From: Candidatus Zipacnadia bacterium
GTDB lineage: Bacteria; Armatimonadota; Zipacnadia; Zipacnadales; UBA5352
Reading direction: 5' to 3'
NCBI GenBank assembly: GCA_029820945.1
Contig: JALGUJ010000022.1
Coordinates: 1-54,810 of the forward strand
DNA: 54,810 bases
A model generated the notes under the pieces. It made no database searches, had not been told where the DNA came from, and worked only from the letters and a program-made list of their open reading frames with translations. Positions 8,026-16,224 of this stretch are shown piece after piece. Within the stretch, counting starts at the first letter, position 1. Each line of letters opens with the position of its first letter. The translations under genes and the position numbers were made by a program.

Positions 8026-11000
8026 CAGCAGCCGGAAGCCGCCGGGCGGGATCTGGACGGTCAGCGTCCCATGCGCGAGCGGAATACTCTCGCCCGTCAG
8101 CAGATCGACTACTGTCTCGGGCGGGCGTTCCAGCCGCAGCACAACCGTCGCCAGGCTCCCCTTGGGGGCAAGGAAGCCGGGATCGACGAGGACCAGCCGG
8201 TGCTCCTCGCCCCAGCGCTGGGCCGAGAGGAAGGCGTCGCCGGTCTGCAAGGGCAGCTTGGCGGCCGCAGCCTCCAGCACCCGAAGCACCTCGGGCATGG
8301 CCTCGGTAGCGGCCATGGTGCGGTCGCCCACGCTCACCTGGGCCCCATCGGTGCGGATGACGCGCCCGCTCGGGGCGAGCCACTCGGGCACGAGAGGCAC
8401 GCATCCGAAAGCAGTCGCCGGGAAGAAGCCGTCGAAGTAGTGGCGGAGCCCGTAGGCGTGCGCCGGCAAATAGTCCTCGCGCACCGTCTGCATGGACGCG
8501 CCGACGCCCAGCAGTCCGTCGCGCAAGCGAGTGCCGATCCGTCCCCGCGGCGTGCCTACCTGTAAGCCGCGCAGCTCGCCGAGGTCGGTCCGGCGCGCGA
8601 TGACCAGCGGGGACAGTCCCTCAAGCCGCTCGGCGCCGGGCGGCACGATCAGGTTGCGGTCCATCATGCGGTAGAGCAGCTCGCGGTGGCGCGTGGCCTC
8701 CGGCTCGACCTCCCCATCGCGGCTCAGCCAGCGCTGCCCGCCCTCCACATGGAAGTAGGTGCAGCCCAGCGAGGCCGCGGCCAGGTCCATGCGCAGGATG
8801 ATGTCCGGCGGACAGATGTCGGCGGTCTCGAGCCGCCACGAGCAGTCGCGCCCCCAGTTCCACGCCCAGTGCTGGCTGGACATGCCCCAGTCGTGGCAGG
8901 CGCCGGCGCGCCAGAGGCCCACCATGCCGCCGATCTGCAGCTCGGGCGCGTGCGCGTTGTTGGTCGCGAACATGGGGATGACCGTCTCCGGGTGGTGGAA
9001 CAACACATCGTAGACCTCGCGGTCACTGGCGACCAGCGACCAGGCGTCGAACATCTGCTTCAGGATCACGCGCCTGCCGTGCTGGTGGCAGAGCTCGATC
9101 ATCTCGCCGACCCACGCCAGCCAGTCGTAGAAGAGATCGGTGGCGTAGTGCGAGGTGTCCTCGGCCGAGTAGAAGCCCCTGCACGTCTGCGGCGCGGCGG
9201 CGAGTATTTCGGCGGCGGTCTCCACCGTGATCCACGGCCGGCAGCCGTGGCAGACGAACAGCCAGAACGGGATGCCACGCTCCTCGAAGAACCCTGCATA
9301 CTCGAGGATCTCTTCGTGGCTGCTCATCGGGAAGCGGTGCAGCTCGACCGGCAGCTCCTTGACGTAGCTGAGGATCTCGTACTCGACGTTCTCGCCGCTG
9401 CGCGTGCGGAGCGTGTCCCACACCGCCTCGACCTGCTGGCGGTTGTTGCGGTAGAGCAGCACGTGGAATGTGCGGCTCGCGGCGGCCGGGCGAGGCATCA
9501 GCGGCAGATCGCTGACTGCCGCGAAGGCGTGGTCGAGCCCCGGGCCGACCGGGTCGGGCACGCGCTGCTCGGGAAGCTCGTTGTCGCCGTCGGCGGCGAA
9601 CTCAAGGCGGTAGCAGTGCGGGTCGCGCAGGCCCGATGAGGCGACGTAGACAGCGTTCGGCTCCTGGGGGCTGGCGTGCGCGCCGATGAACGTGAGACCG
9701 CTGTCGCTCTCGAACCTGAGCGCGCCATCGCCCGAACGCACCTGCAGGCGGTTGCGCGCCAGCAGGAGGATGCGCGTCTCCCCGCCGTAGGTGACGGGTG
9801 CGGCCAGTAGCGTCTCGCGCCGGCCACGGGACTTGAGGTGCCGCCACATCTCGGTGCCGTCGGCCTCGAGCGCGAAGACGGCCTCCTCGTCGCCCGCCCC
9901 CACGACCTCGGGCGCGCCGTCGGCGTCGATGTCGGCCACGAAGAGCGAGCTGATGGCGGCGCTCCCGGGCCAGTCATCGGGGTTGAAGCGCCAGAGGATG
10001 CGCCCGTCGTCGTCCAGCGCGACCACGCGCAGCGTCTGCGCCGAGTAGCCCGCCAGCACCTCATCGCGCCCGTCGCCGTCGATGTCGCCGGCGGTGAGGC
10101 CCACCAACCGAGGCCCGCCGACGTCCAGCTCCCAGCGAAGCTCCCGGTCATCCCCGTGGGCCCACAGGTGCGGCCCCGAGCCGATGATCAGCTCCTGGCT
10201 CCCGTCACCATCGAGGTCAGCCCAGGCCACGCGCGAGCAGCGCCCGTCGTCGATCGAGCGCGTCCAGATCGGCTCGCCATCGGTCGAGAGCACCATCACA
10301 TCGCTCGCCGCGTTCATGGTCGCTACGGCGATCTCCAGTGGGCCGTCGCCCTCGCGGTCACCGCAGGCGATGTCGCAGGGCAGCCCGCTCAGGTCGAAGG
10401 TCCAGCGGGTCCCGCCGCCGGAGCGCACCCGGAGCCGGTGCTCGACGTCCCCGGTCAGCACCTCCGCCACGCCGTCACCATCGAGGTCATGGACGCGGAC
10501 CACCATGACCGGGTCGCGAGTGTCGTACCGCGTGACGGCGATGCCGGTGGGCACGGGCTCGGTGTGCTCAGGCGTGTCGGGCTCGCGGGCGGCCGTCAGA
10601 GACACGTCATCGAACCAGGCCTCCCCCAGGCCGTTGACCGCGAGGAACAGCTCGACCCGGCTGGTCTGAGCGGGTAGGCGGACCGTGCGCTCGACGCGGC
10701 GCCAGCCCGACTCCCAGTTGTACAGCGGCGTCGGCCAGGTCCGCAGGAGCCGGTGCCCGTCGGCGTCGAGGGCCGACACGCGCACGCCGCCGGAGGAGCG
10801 GAGGGCGGTGTGGCGGACGTCCAGCGAGAGGACGTAGCGGCCACCGCCGGGCACCTCAATGACCTGTCGCGCGCCCACCGACTGCAGGTCGGCCTCGTCG
10901 GTGTTACCGCAGTCCAGGCAGAGAGCGCCTGCCCGTGGATCATCGCGGGATGCCTCGACAGTGGCTGCGGCTCCGACCGGGTTGACCACCTCCCAGCCGG

Positions 11001-11118
11001 AGAGCCCGTCCTCGAAGCCGGGGTTCACGACCAGGTTGGGCGGCTGCCCATCAGCCGTGGCCGGCCACGATACGGCAACCGTTGCGCACAGGAGGATCGC
11101 CCGGTAATGAGGTCGCAT
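8008..11118 (-). CDS. Exported CBM + VCBS/FG-GAP propeller enzyme, possibly lambda-carrageenase (GH150)-related
   Basis: 1036 residues from ATG 11118, with GGGAGGA nine bases upstream and a signal peptide (AILLCATVAVSWPATA). Residues about 28-180 form a jelly-roll carbohydrate-binding module (NLVVNPGFEDGLSGWE to AWFDDVSLT). Residues about 190-500 are a beta-propeller of VCBS/FG-GAP repeats with calcium-type loops (DLDGDGVAEV, DLDGDGSQEL, DIDGDGRDEV, DIDADGAPEV). From about 550 a separate large domain begins (FHVLLYRNNRQQVEAVWD; IPFWLFVCHGCRPW; FEERGIPFW; GMSSQHWAWNWG), ending in a beta-sandwich. A propeller followed by a catalytic domain of this type recalls lambda-carrageenases of GH150. The resemblance is from memory and needs a profile search. 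A secreted polysaccharidase is likely; the substrate is uncertain. Confidence 0.7.
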   Translation of the reverse strand: MRPHYRAILLCATVAVSWPATADGQPPNLVVNPGFEDGLSGWEVVNPVGAAATVEASRDDPRAGALCLDCGNTDEADLQSVGARQVIEVPGGGRYVLSLDVRHTALRSSGGVRVSALDADGHRLLRTWPTPLYNWESGWRRVERTVRLPAQTSRVELFLAVNGLGEAWFDDVSLTAAREPDTPEHTEPVPTGIAVTRYDTRDPVMVVRVHDLDGDGVAEVLTGDVEHRLRVRSGGGTRWTFDLSGLPCDIACGDREGDGPLEIAVATMNAASDVMVLSTDGEPIWTRSIDDGRCSRVAWADLDGDGSQELIIGSGPHLWAHGDDRELRWELDVGGPRLVGLTAGDIDGDGRDEVLAGYSAQTLRVVALDDDGRILWRFNPDDWPGSAAISSLFVADIDADGAPEVVGAGDEEAVFALEADGTEMWRHLKSRGRRETLLAAPVTYGGETRILLLARNRLQVRSGDGALRFESDSGLTFIGAHASPQEPNAVYVASSGLRDPHCYRLEFAADGDNELPEQRVPDPVGPGLDHAFAAVSDLPLMPRPAAASRTFHVLLYRNNRQQVEAVWDTLRTRSGENVEYEILSYVKELPVELHRFPMSSHEEILEYAGFFEERGIPFWLFVCHGCRPWITVETAAEILAAAPQTCRGFYSAEDTSHYATDLFYDWLAWVGEMIELCHQHGRRVILKQMFDAWSLVASDREVYDVLFHHPETVIPMFATNNAHAPELQIGGMVGLWRAGACHDWGMSSQHWAWNWGRDCSWRLETADICPPDIILRMDLAAASLGCTYFHVEGGQRWLSRDGEVEPEATRHRELLYRMMDRNLIVPPGAERLEGLSPLVIARRTDLGELRGLQVGTPRGRIGTRLRDGLLGVGASMQTVREDYLPAHAYGLRHYFDGFFPATAFGCVPLVPEWLAPSGRVIRTDGAQVSVGDRTMAATEAMPEVLRVLEAAAAKLPLQTGDAFLSAQRWGEEHRLVLVDPGFLAPKGSLATVVLRLERPPETVVDLLTGESIPLAHGTLTVQIPPGGFRLLSVPAG

Positions 11119-11148
11119 GACTCACGTCCTCCCGTCCGTGGGCCGGGC

Positions 11149-14100
11149 TCACTGCCACGGCTCGAACGCGTTCCGACAGATAGTCGCCGAGTCGCCCGGC
11201 CCGTGGTCGTAGATGCTGAATACCACCCGGCCATCGCCATCGGCGTCCGGGAAGTCATTCGGGTCGAGTGGCCGGTCGGCGAACACCTTCTCGCCCTCCA
11301 CGTGATCGACCCGGTAGCGGGCGCGCAGGTCCTCACCGGTGATGAGGGCCCCGTCGTAGTAGCCCGGCTTGAAGCCTCGGCTGGCCTCGATCGACGGCGG
11401 CAGCTCGGAGACGAGGTGGCCGCCGTCGTCCGCGAAGCTCTCGACCTTCGAGCGGAAGATGATCGAGTTCAGGTCCAGCCGCACCACCTTCGCCGGCTCC
11501 AACACCTCGGCGATGTGGTAGGCCGTTCGGTGAGGTCCGCCCTGCAGGTAGATCATCCGCCCGGCGACGCCGGCGGGCAGGTCGCGATCGAGTGTCAGCG
11601 TCCTCTCGGCCAGGTCCACCGCGCTCACCGTCGCCTCGATGCGCGGCTCGCCGATGGTCAGGCCAACGTCCCCCTTGCGCAGGTAGCGGCCGCCCGCCAG
11701 GTGCGCGCAGCGGGGCTCGCCGCCCAGCTCCGACCAGTAGCCGAAGCTGCCGGAGAACTCGATCTCCCCCACGCGCAGTTCGGCGTCGGGGTCGAGCGAG
11801 TAGATGAAGGTGTCCACCTGGCCGCCGGCGAGCGTCACGCGCACCGCAACGGTCTCGAACTCGCCCTCGTCGGCGTCGCCCTCAACCGGCAGGCGCTCGA
11901 CGCGCCCGATGAAGGGTCCGTCGCCCTCGCGGTAGGGCTGCCAGATGGAGACAAACTCGCTGGCGCCTTCCTCGGCCTCCTCCTCGGCGAAGAGATACCG
12001 GATCGGGGGGATGTCGGGCTTGGCGCAGCGCGCGGCGATGTAGCGCCGTCCGGCCTCGCCGAGCATGTCCACGCGCAGGCGGATGTCCTTGTCCTGGTAC
12101 TTCCAGTCCGCCCAGACATCACCGTCGGCGCTCGCGCTCTGCGGCTCGACGATGTTGTTCGCCAGGCCGCGGCCGATCCGCTCGATCGCGAGCGCCTCCT
12201 CACCCGCAGGCCCGAAGCTGAGGCCGGACGTGAACTCATCTACCGGCGGCCCGTGAAAGCACCAGGTCCTGAGCGTGCCTCCGGCCATGCGCAGCACGTC
12301 GAGGACGTAGACGTTGCCGCCGGGCGCGTCCGCCAGGCAGATGGCGCGGCGGTAGGAGCGGTTCGGGAAGCCGCCCGGCTCGGCGGAGACGTCCGCGAAC
12401 GATGCCTCAGGGGCGCCCGCGAACAGCTCCAGCGCCCCATGCGAGATCGCTCCCTCGTACTGCGGCCTGCGGTCGATCATCCCCGTGATGTGGTGCGCCA
12501 CGAAGCTGGTGTTGCCCATGGGGTGGGCCCAACACGGGTAGCCCAGCTCCGGCACCAGGTCCAGCCCGTGCGCGAACAGCTCCACGTTGAGGTTGTCCTG
12601 ATGGTGGTGCCCGCGGCCGTAGCCGTAGCGGAGCGCCAGGCCGGCGCGGTGGTCAATCTCCTCGGCCTCCGGCCGCGATTCGAGGAAGACGAACCCCACA
12701 CCGTCCATGACGCGGCTGCGCAGCGGCGGCGCCGGCCCCACGCGCTCGGCGTGCTCGACCACCCGGTCCCAGACGTTCGGCTCGAACAGCTCGATCTGCG
12801 GCTTCCCGGCTCGCTGCAGCTCCCGGGCGATGCCGTCCGTCGGCCATCGGCGGTAGGCGCGCATGTACGGGAGCTTGAGCTGGGCGACGATGCCGTCGGG
12901 GTAGCGGGCGCCGGCGGGCCCGCCGCTGTCGCCGTAACTCGGGCCGAATTGGCCGGCCACGATCATGTTCGGCCAGGCGTCGAACTCCGCGCGCAGCTTC
13001 GGGTACTGCGCCTCGTCGTAGAGGTCGCAGCGACCGCCCCACTGCTCCGACTCGACGCGCGTGAGGATCTCGGCCATGTCCGACTTGCTGCGCAGGTAGC
13101 CGTAGGCGTAGCCCAGCGCCGAGATCCACACCGGCCCCTCGCGCGTCATGGTGTTGATGAGCGTCTCGTCGTCGAAGCCGCCCTTGTTCAGGCCCGACGA
13201 GTAGGCGTGGGTGAACAGCTCCTCGATCCAGCGGTCGGTCACCGGCCCCATGTCCGCGCACACGGCCATCTCGGCCAGGTCGCGCTCGCGCGCGCCCATG
13301 TTGCCCCCCGACAGCTCCCGCCGCAGCCAGTCGAAGCCGAAGACCTGGATCAGGTAAGTGTCGATCAGCGCGCGCACGTCCTCGGGCGTCTCGATGCTCG
13401 GATCCCTGGCGTGCAGGAAGTCGGCCAATGCCTGGTCCTCGCCGACGTGCTCCCAGACTGCGTCGTAGGCCTTGCAGGCGGGCACCAGGACCTGCCCGCG
13501 CTCCCAGTTGCCGTCCACCAGCAGCCGCCCGCGCCGCAGGTAGTGGTCATCGACCTGCTGCCAGCGCATGTTCATGCCCGGGTAGACGTAGGCCATGCGC
13601 GCGAGGAGCAGCCCGGCGCGGTGCGCGGCGTCCTCGTCGCCGAAGAGCAGGTGGCGCAGCGACAGCCGCCGCAGCTCCCCGCCCAGCCGCTGCCAGAGGA
13701 TGTGGTGGTTGTAGTACGCGATCCAGCCGGCGTGGTCGCCGCGCTCCTGCCCCGTGAGCGGGAAGCCCCAGCCGTCGTCGGGGTACTCGCCTGAGGTGAA
13801 GTCATCGTTCGCCCAGTCGTTGGTCGGGAACTCCCGCCCGCAGTCGGGGCAGGTGAGCTTCCAGGGCACGCCGGTGCCGGCCTTCCAGGGGTAGAAGCCG
13901 CTGTGCCGGTAGATTGCCTCACCGCAGTGCGGGCAGGGCCAGTTGCTGTAGCACTGGCGCGGGACGCTCCAGGAGGGCAGGGCGGCGAAGACCTCCTCGT
14001 CGGACATCGAGTCGTAGCGCGTGGCGCGCCCGATGCCCTCGGCCATCTCTGGGTTCGCCTCCAGGTTCGCGCGGGCGGTCGCCAGCATCTCGTCCGTGTA

Positions 14101-14517
14101 GTAGGAACGGCCGCGCTTCTGCTCATCCGGCCGGATGCCGGGCACCCGCTCGATCCAGTGCTCGATGTCCTCCCGGTAGGTACGCACAGCCAACGGCACG
14201 CAGATGGCCTCGCCGCCGGCCGGTTGCAGCACGATCTCCCCCTCGACGCCACGATCCGCGCGGAAGTAGAAGCGCGACCGGCCGCGGCCGTGGCCGGGCT
14301 TCGTGCGGTCGAGCAGCGTGACGCCCTCGGGCGCCCTCACCTCGACCTCCGTGGCCGGGTCGAGATTCAGCTCTACCCAGAACACCTGCTCCATCACCGG
14401 CACCGGCGCCGGCCCGATGCTCGGCTCCTCAGAGCGCTCGTAGGGATTCGGCAGCTCATCCGTCATTGCCGCGCTCGCAGCCATCAGTGCCACCAGGGAC
14501 AGCGCGAGTCGGATCAT
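11149..14517 (-). CDS. Secreted heparinase II/III-type polysaccharide lyase with zinc-ribbon-like insert
   Basis: 1122 residues with a signal peptide (LALSLVALMAASAAM). After an N-terminal beta domain comes WPCPHCGEAIYR near residue 194 and LTCPDCGREFP near residue 220, two CxxCG knuckles that resemble a zinc ribbon. The (alpha/alpha) toroid follows (YYNHHILWQRLGGELRRLSL; NWERGQVLVPACKAYDAVW). The heparinase II/III beta-sandwich is marked by YGRGHHHQDNLNVELFAHGLD near residue 637 and NTSFVAHHITG; His and Tyr here are the expected lyase residues. The C-terminal half holds further beta domains. It is probably exported and eliminates uronic-acid-containing polysaccharide. It is the gene before the VCBS enzyme on the same strand (30-base gap), suggesting joint expression. 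Family assignment is strong; the substrate is unknown. Confidence 0.85.
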   Translation of the reverse strand: MIRLALSLVALMAASAAMTDELPNPYERSEEPSIGPAPVPVMEQVFWVELNLDPATEVEVRAPEGVTLLDRTKPGHGRGRSRFYFRADRGVEGEIVLQPAGGEAICVPLAVRTYREDIEHWIERVPGIRPDEQKRGRSYYTDEMLATARANLEANPEMAEGIGRATRYDSMSDEEVFAALPSWSVPRQCYSNWPCPHCGEAIYRHSGFYPWKAGTGVPWKLTCPDCGREFPTNDWANDDFTSGEYPDDGWGFPLTGQERGDHAGWIAYYNHHILWQRLGGELRRLSLRHLLFGDEDAAHRAGLLLARMAYVYPGMNMRWQQVDDHYLRRGRLLVDGNWERGQVLVPACKAYDAVWEHVGEDQALADFLHARDPSIETPEDVRALIDTYLIQVFGFDWLRRELSGGNMGARERDLAEMAVCADMGPVTDRWIEELFTHAYSSGLNKGGFDDETLINTMTREGPVWISALGYAYGYLRSKSDMAEILTRVESEQWGGRCDLYDEAQYPKLRAEFDAWPNMIVAGQFGPSYGDSGGPAGARYPDGIVAQLKLPYMRAYRRWPTDGIARELQRAGKPQIELFEPNVWDRVVEHAERVGPAPPLRSRVMDGVGFVFLESRPEAEEIDHRAGLALRYGYGRGHHHQDNLNVELFAHGLDLVPELGYPCWAHPMGNTSFVAHHITGMIDRRPQYEGAISHGALELFAGAPEASFADVSAEPGGFPNRSYRRAICLADAPGGNVYVLDVLRMAGGTLRTWCFHGPPVDEFTSGLSFGPAGEEALAIERIGRGLANNIVEPQSASADGDVWADWKYQDKDIRLRVDMLGEAGRRYIAARCAKPDIPPIRYLFAEEEAEEGASEFVSIWQPYREGDGPFIGRVERLPVEGDADEGEFETVAVRVTLAGGQVDTFIYSLDPDAELRVGEIEFSGSFGYWSELGGEPRCAHLAGGRYLRKGDVGLTIGEPRIEATVSAVDLAERTLTLDRDLPAGVAGRMIYLQGGPHRTAYHIAEVLEPAKVVRLDLNSIIFRSKVESFADDGGHLVSELPPSIEASRGFKPGYYDGALITGEDLRARYRVDHVEGEKVFADRPLDPNDFPDADGDGRVVFSIYDHGPGDSATICRNAFEPWQ

Positions 14518-14565
14518 AGCAAACGCTCCCGATGGTCGCTCGTTCCTGTGGCGCGGCGCCCGACC

Positions 14566-15324
14566 CTAAGCCACGCCGATGCAGCGCAGGTACTCCATGC
14601 TCGCGACCACCGCCTCGTGGCGGCCATCGACGTCCAGGTCGCGCATGAGCGGCCCTTCCAGCTCGAGGGTCAGTGGGCCGTCGAAGCCGGCGGCGTCGAG
14701 CGTGGCGAAGATGCGCTCGAACTGCACGACACCCTCGCCCAGCGGCGGGAACTGCGCGGACTTGAAGCCGCCATCGGTGTCCTTGAGGTGGAGACTGACC
14801 ACATGGTCGATGACCCGATCGAGCTCATCGGCGCTGTCGCGGCCCTCGTTGTAGTAGAAGATGTTCGCGGTGTCGAGGTTGATGCCCAGGTGCGAGTGGT
14901 CGGTGGCGGCCATCGTGGCCAGCATGTCGTCGGCATTCTGGCAGTACGGGGGATGCGTCTCCAGCGAGATGACCACGTCGCGGCCGGCGGCCTCCTGGGC
15001 CAGCTCCCGCAGCCTCCCCATGGCGCGGTCGCGATCCTCCTCACCCGACGCACTGGTGAAGAGGATGGGGATCTGCAGCCGCGCCATGGCGTCCAGCGTG
15101 TCGATGTAGGCCGCGATGGACTCCTCGTCATCGAGCTTCACGCCGCCGGCGAGCGTCATGGGCTCGATCCCGGCCTCGCGCACGGCCGCCACGATGGGCT
15201 GAAGCTCTTCCGAGGGCCTGACGCTGATCTCCAGGCCGCTGACGCCCGCATCCGGCAGCAGCCCGATTGCGTTCTCCCAGCCGCGGTAGACCGGTTCACG
15301 ACATGAGAACTTCCGTGAGGGCAT
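14566..15324 (-). CDS. Sugar phosphate isomerase/epimerase-like TIM barrel (AP_endonuc_2 / xylose isomerase-like)
   Basis: 252 residues from ATG 15324, with GAGGAG nine bases upstream. The fold signatures are GVSGLEISVRPSEEL, the glutamate in VVISLETHPPYCQNADDML, HLGINLDTANIFYY, VVSLHLKDTDGG and LGEGVVQFERIFATLDAAGFDGPLTLELEG. The Glu/Asp/His/Glu set is that of the divalent-metal site in the xylose-isomerase-like superfamily. It has no signal peptide and is cytoplasmic. It would interconvert keto and aldo sugars or epimerise a sugar released by the neighbouring exported lyase, 48 bases downstream on the same strand. The exact substrate is not readable from sequence. Length is normal and no residue appears missing. 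Confidence 0.85.
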   Translation of the reverse strand: MPSRKFSCREPVYRGWENAIGLLPDAGVSGLEISVRPSEELQPIVAAVREAGIEPMTLAGGVKLDDEESIAAYIDTLDAMARLQIPILFTSASGEEDRDRAMGRLRELAQEAAGRDVVISLETHPPYCQNADDMLATMAATDHSHLGINLDTANIFYYNEGRDSADELDRVIDHVVSLHLKDTDGGFKSAQFPPLGEGVVQFERIFATLDAAGFDGPLTLELEGPLMRDLDVDGRHEAVVASMEYLRCIGVA

Positions 15325-15618
15325 GTCTCGTCTCTCCTCTGTTGTTCGTCGCTCGTGCTACAGAGTCGGGCGCCAGCCCCGACTCACGCGGCAGGGGCAG
15401 TTCGTCGCCCTCCGACCCCGGTCCCTACCATCACCGGTCGCTGGAGTCCAACGGCGTGGGCTCGTGCGTGCGGTCGGCTCCCCGGCGCAGCGCCCCCCAC
15501 ATGGCGACCGGCGCGACGGAGACCAGGCAGACCGGCCCCCGCGGCACCGGGAACCTGGCGCCAGCGGGCCGCACGACGAAGCCGCGCCGCGGCCAGGACA
15601 TGGTCCCACCACCCCGGC
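15325..15618. other. Gap without a recognised gene
   Basis: About 294 bases between the start of the epimerase-like gene and the end of the 58-residue ORF. It contains the GAGGAG ribosome binding site of the epimerase gene at its left edge and presumably its promoter. All open frames here are arginine/proline/alanine-rich with no recognisable motif, which is usual for non-coding GC-rich DNA. No strong hairpin or tandem repeat was seen. Confidence 0.4.
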
Positions 15619-15795
15619 TTACTTGCGGCGCTGCAGTGACATTTCCTGCCAGATCTGCTCGAGCATCGCCGCGGTGGCGAGCTGCGCGTTGGCCTGCGCG
15701 AACATCAGCACGTGGTCCACGGTCGCCAGCTTGTCGGCCGCCTGCTTCAGCGCGTTCACGGCCTGGTGCATGTGGAAATCGTAGTTCTTCTTCAT
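15619..15795 (-). CDS. Small helical protein, 58 residues, translationally coupled
   Basis: MKKNYDFHMHQAVNALKQ through QIWQEMSLQRRK: a lysine/glutamine/alanine-rich peptide that should form one or two amphipathic helices, with heptad-like hydrophobic spacing (AVNALKQAADKLATVDHVL). Its ATG at 15795 overlaps the stop of the preceding ORF as ATGA, the classical translational-coupling arrangement, and purine-rich GGAGGGAGACGGGA precedes it. Its amino acid make-up differs from the Arg/Ala/Pro-rich noise of shadow frames, which supports a real gene. It has no signal peptide or membrane segment. I do not recognise a family. Since the upstream partner is broken, this may be a leftover of a once larger two-gene unit. 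Confidence 0.5.
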   Translation of the reverse strand: MKKNYDFHMHQAVNALKQAADKLATVDHVLMFAQANAQLATAAMLEQIWQEMSLQRRK

Positions 15796-16095
15796 CTGTC
15801 CCGTCTCCCTCCGGGATGAGTGATGGCGCGTACGGCCCCGCTGTGCATGCCCACCAGGAGCGCCGGTGCCCCGCCCGCCGCGACCGCCAGGGCGCTGATC
15901 CGTTCCCCGACGACGCACGCCCACTGCTCCTCCAGCTTGACCCACTGGCCGCCGCGCTCCTCCTGATTCTGCCAGGCGATCACCACGCCCATATCGGTGG
16001 CCGTGTAGAGCATCGGCTTCTGGCCCCGGGCCTGCCGGACCGCCGGGTTCGGTGAAGCAGGGGAGCGCGACCGCGACGATGGCGGATGCCCGCAT
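15792..16095 (-). pseudogene. Broken exported beta-propeller gene: start and last blade kept, middle missing
   Basis: ATG 16095 has an excellent GGAGG nine bases upstream and opens a signal-peptide-like stretch (MRASAIVAVALPCFTEPG). That frame then degrades. In a second frame the sequence from about 16045 down to the stop at 15792 reads as the final part of a WD/BNR-type beta-propeller (QKPMLYTATDMGVVIAWQ, GERISALAVAAGG, ALLVGMHSGAVRAI). A full propeller needs some 300 or more residues, while only about 95 codons remain, split by a frameshift near 16030-16050. If translation instead starts at ATG 16013 it gives a 73-residue protein, but that ATG has no Shine-Dalgarno. The stop overlaps the start of the 58-residue ORF. 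Either a decayed gene or an assembly error explains it. Confidence 0.5.
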
Positions 16096-16224
16096 CTGCC
16101 CTCACCTCCAGGCAAGCTGGCGACTGGTCCTCGGGGAGTACTTGGCCGCATGCGGTCCGCAGACCTCGCCCGGCGGCTCGCCTCCTCCGATAGGCAAGGC
16201 CGAGCGCCCTCGCGCCCGCCCGGG

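Noticed and set aside
10753-13794. A 1013-codon open frame on the plus strand
   Set aside because: It is antisense to the VCBS enzyme and the heparinase-type lyase and has only compositionally biased sequence.
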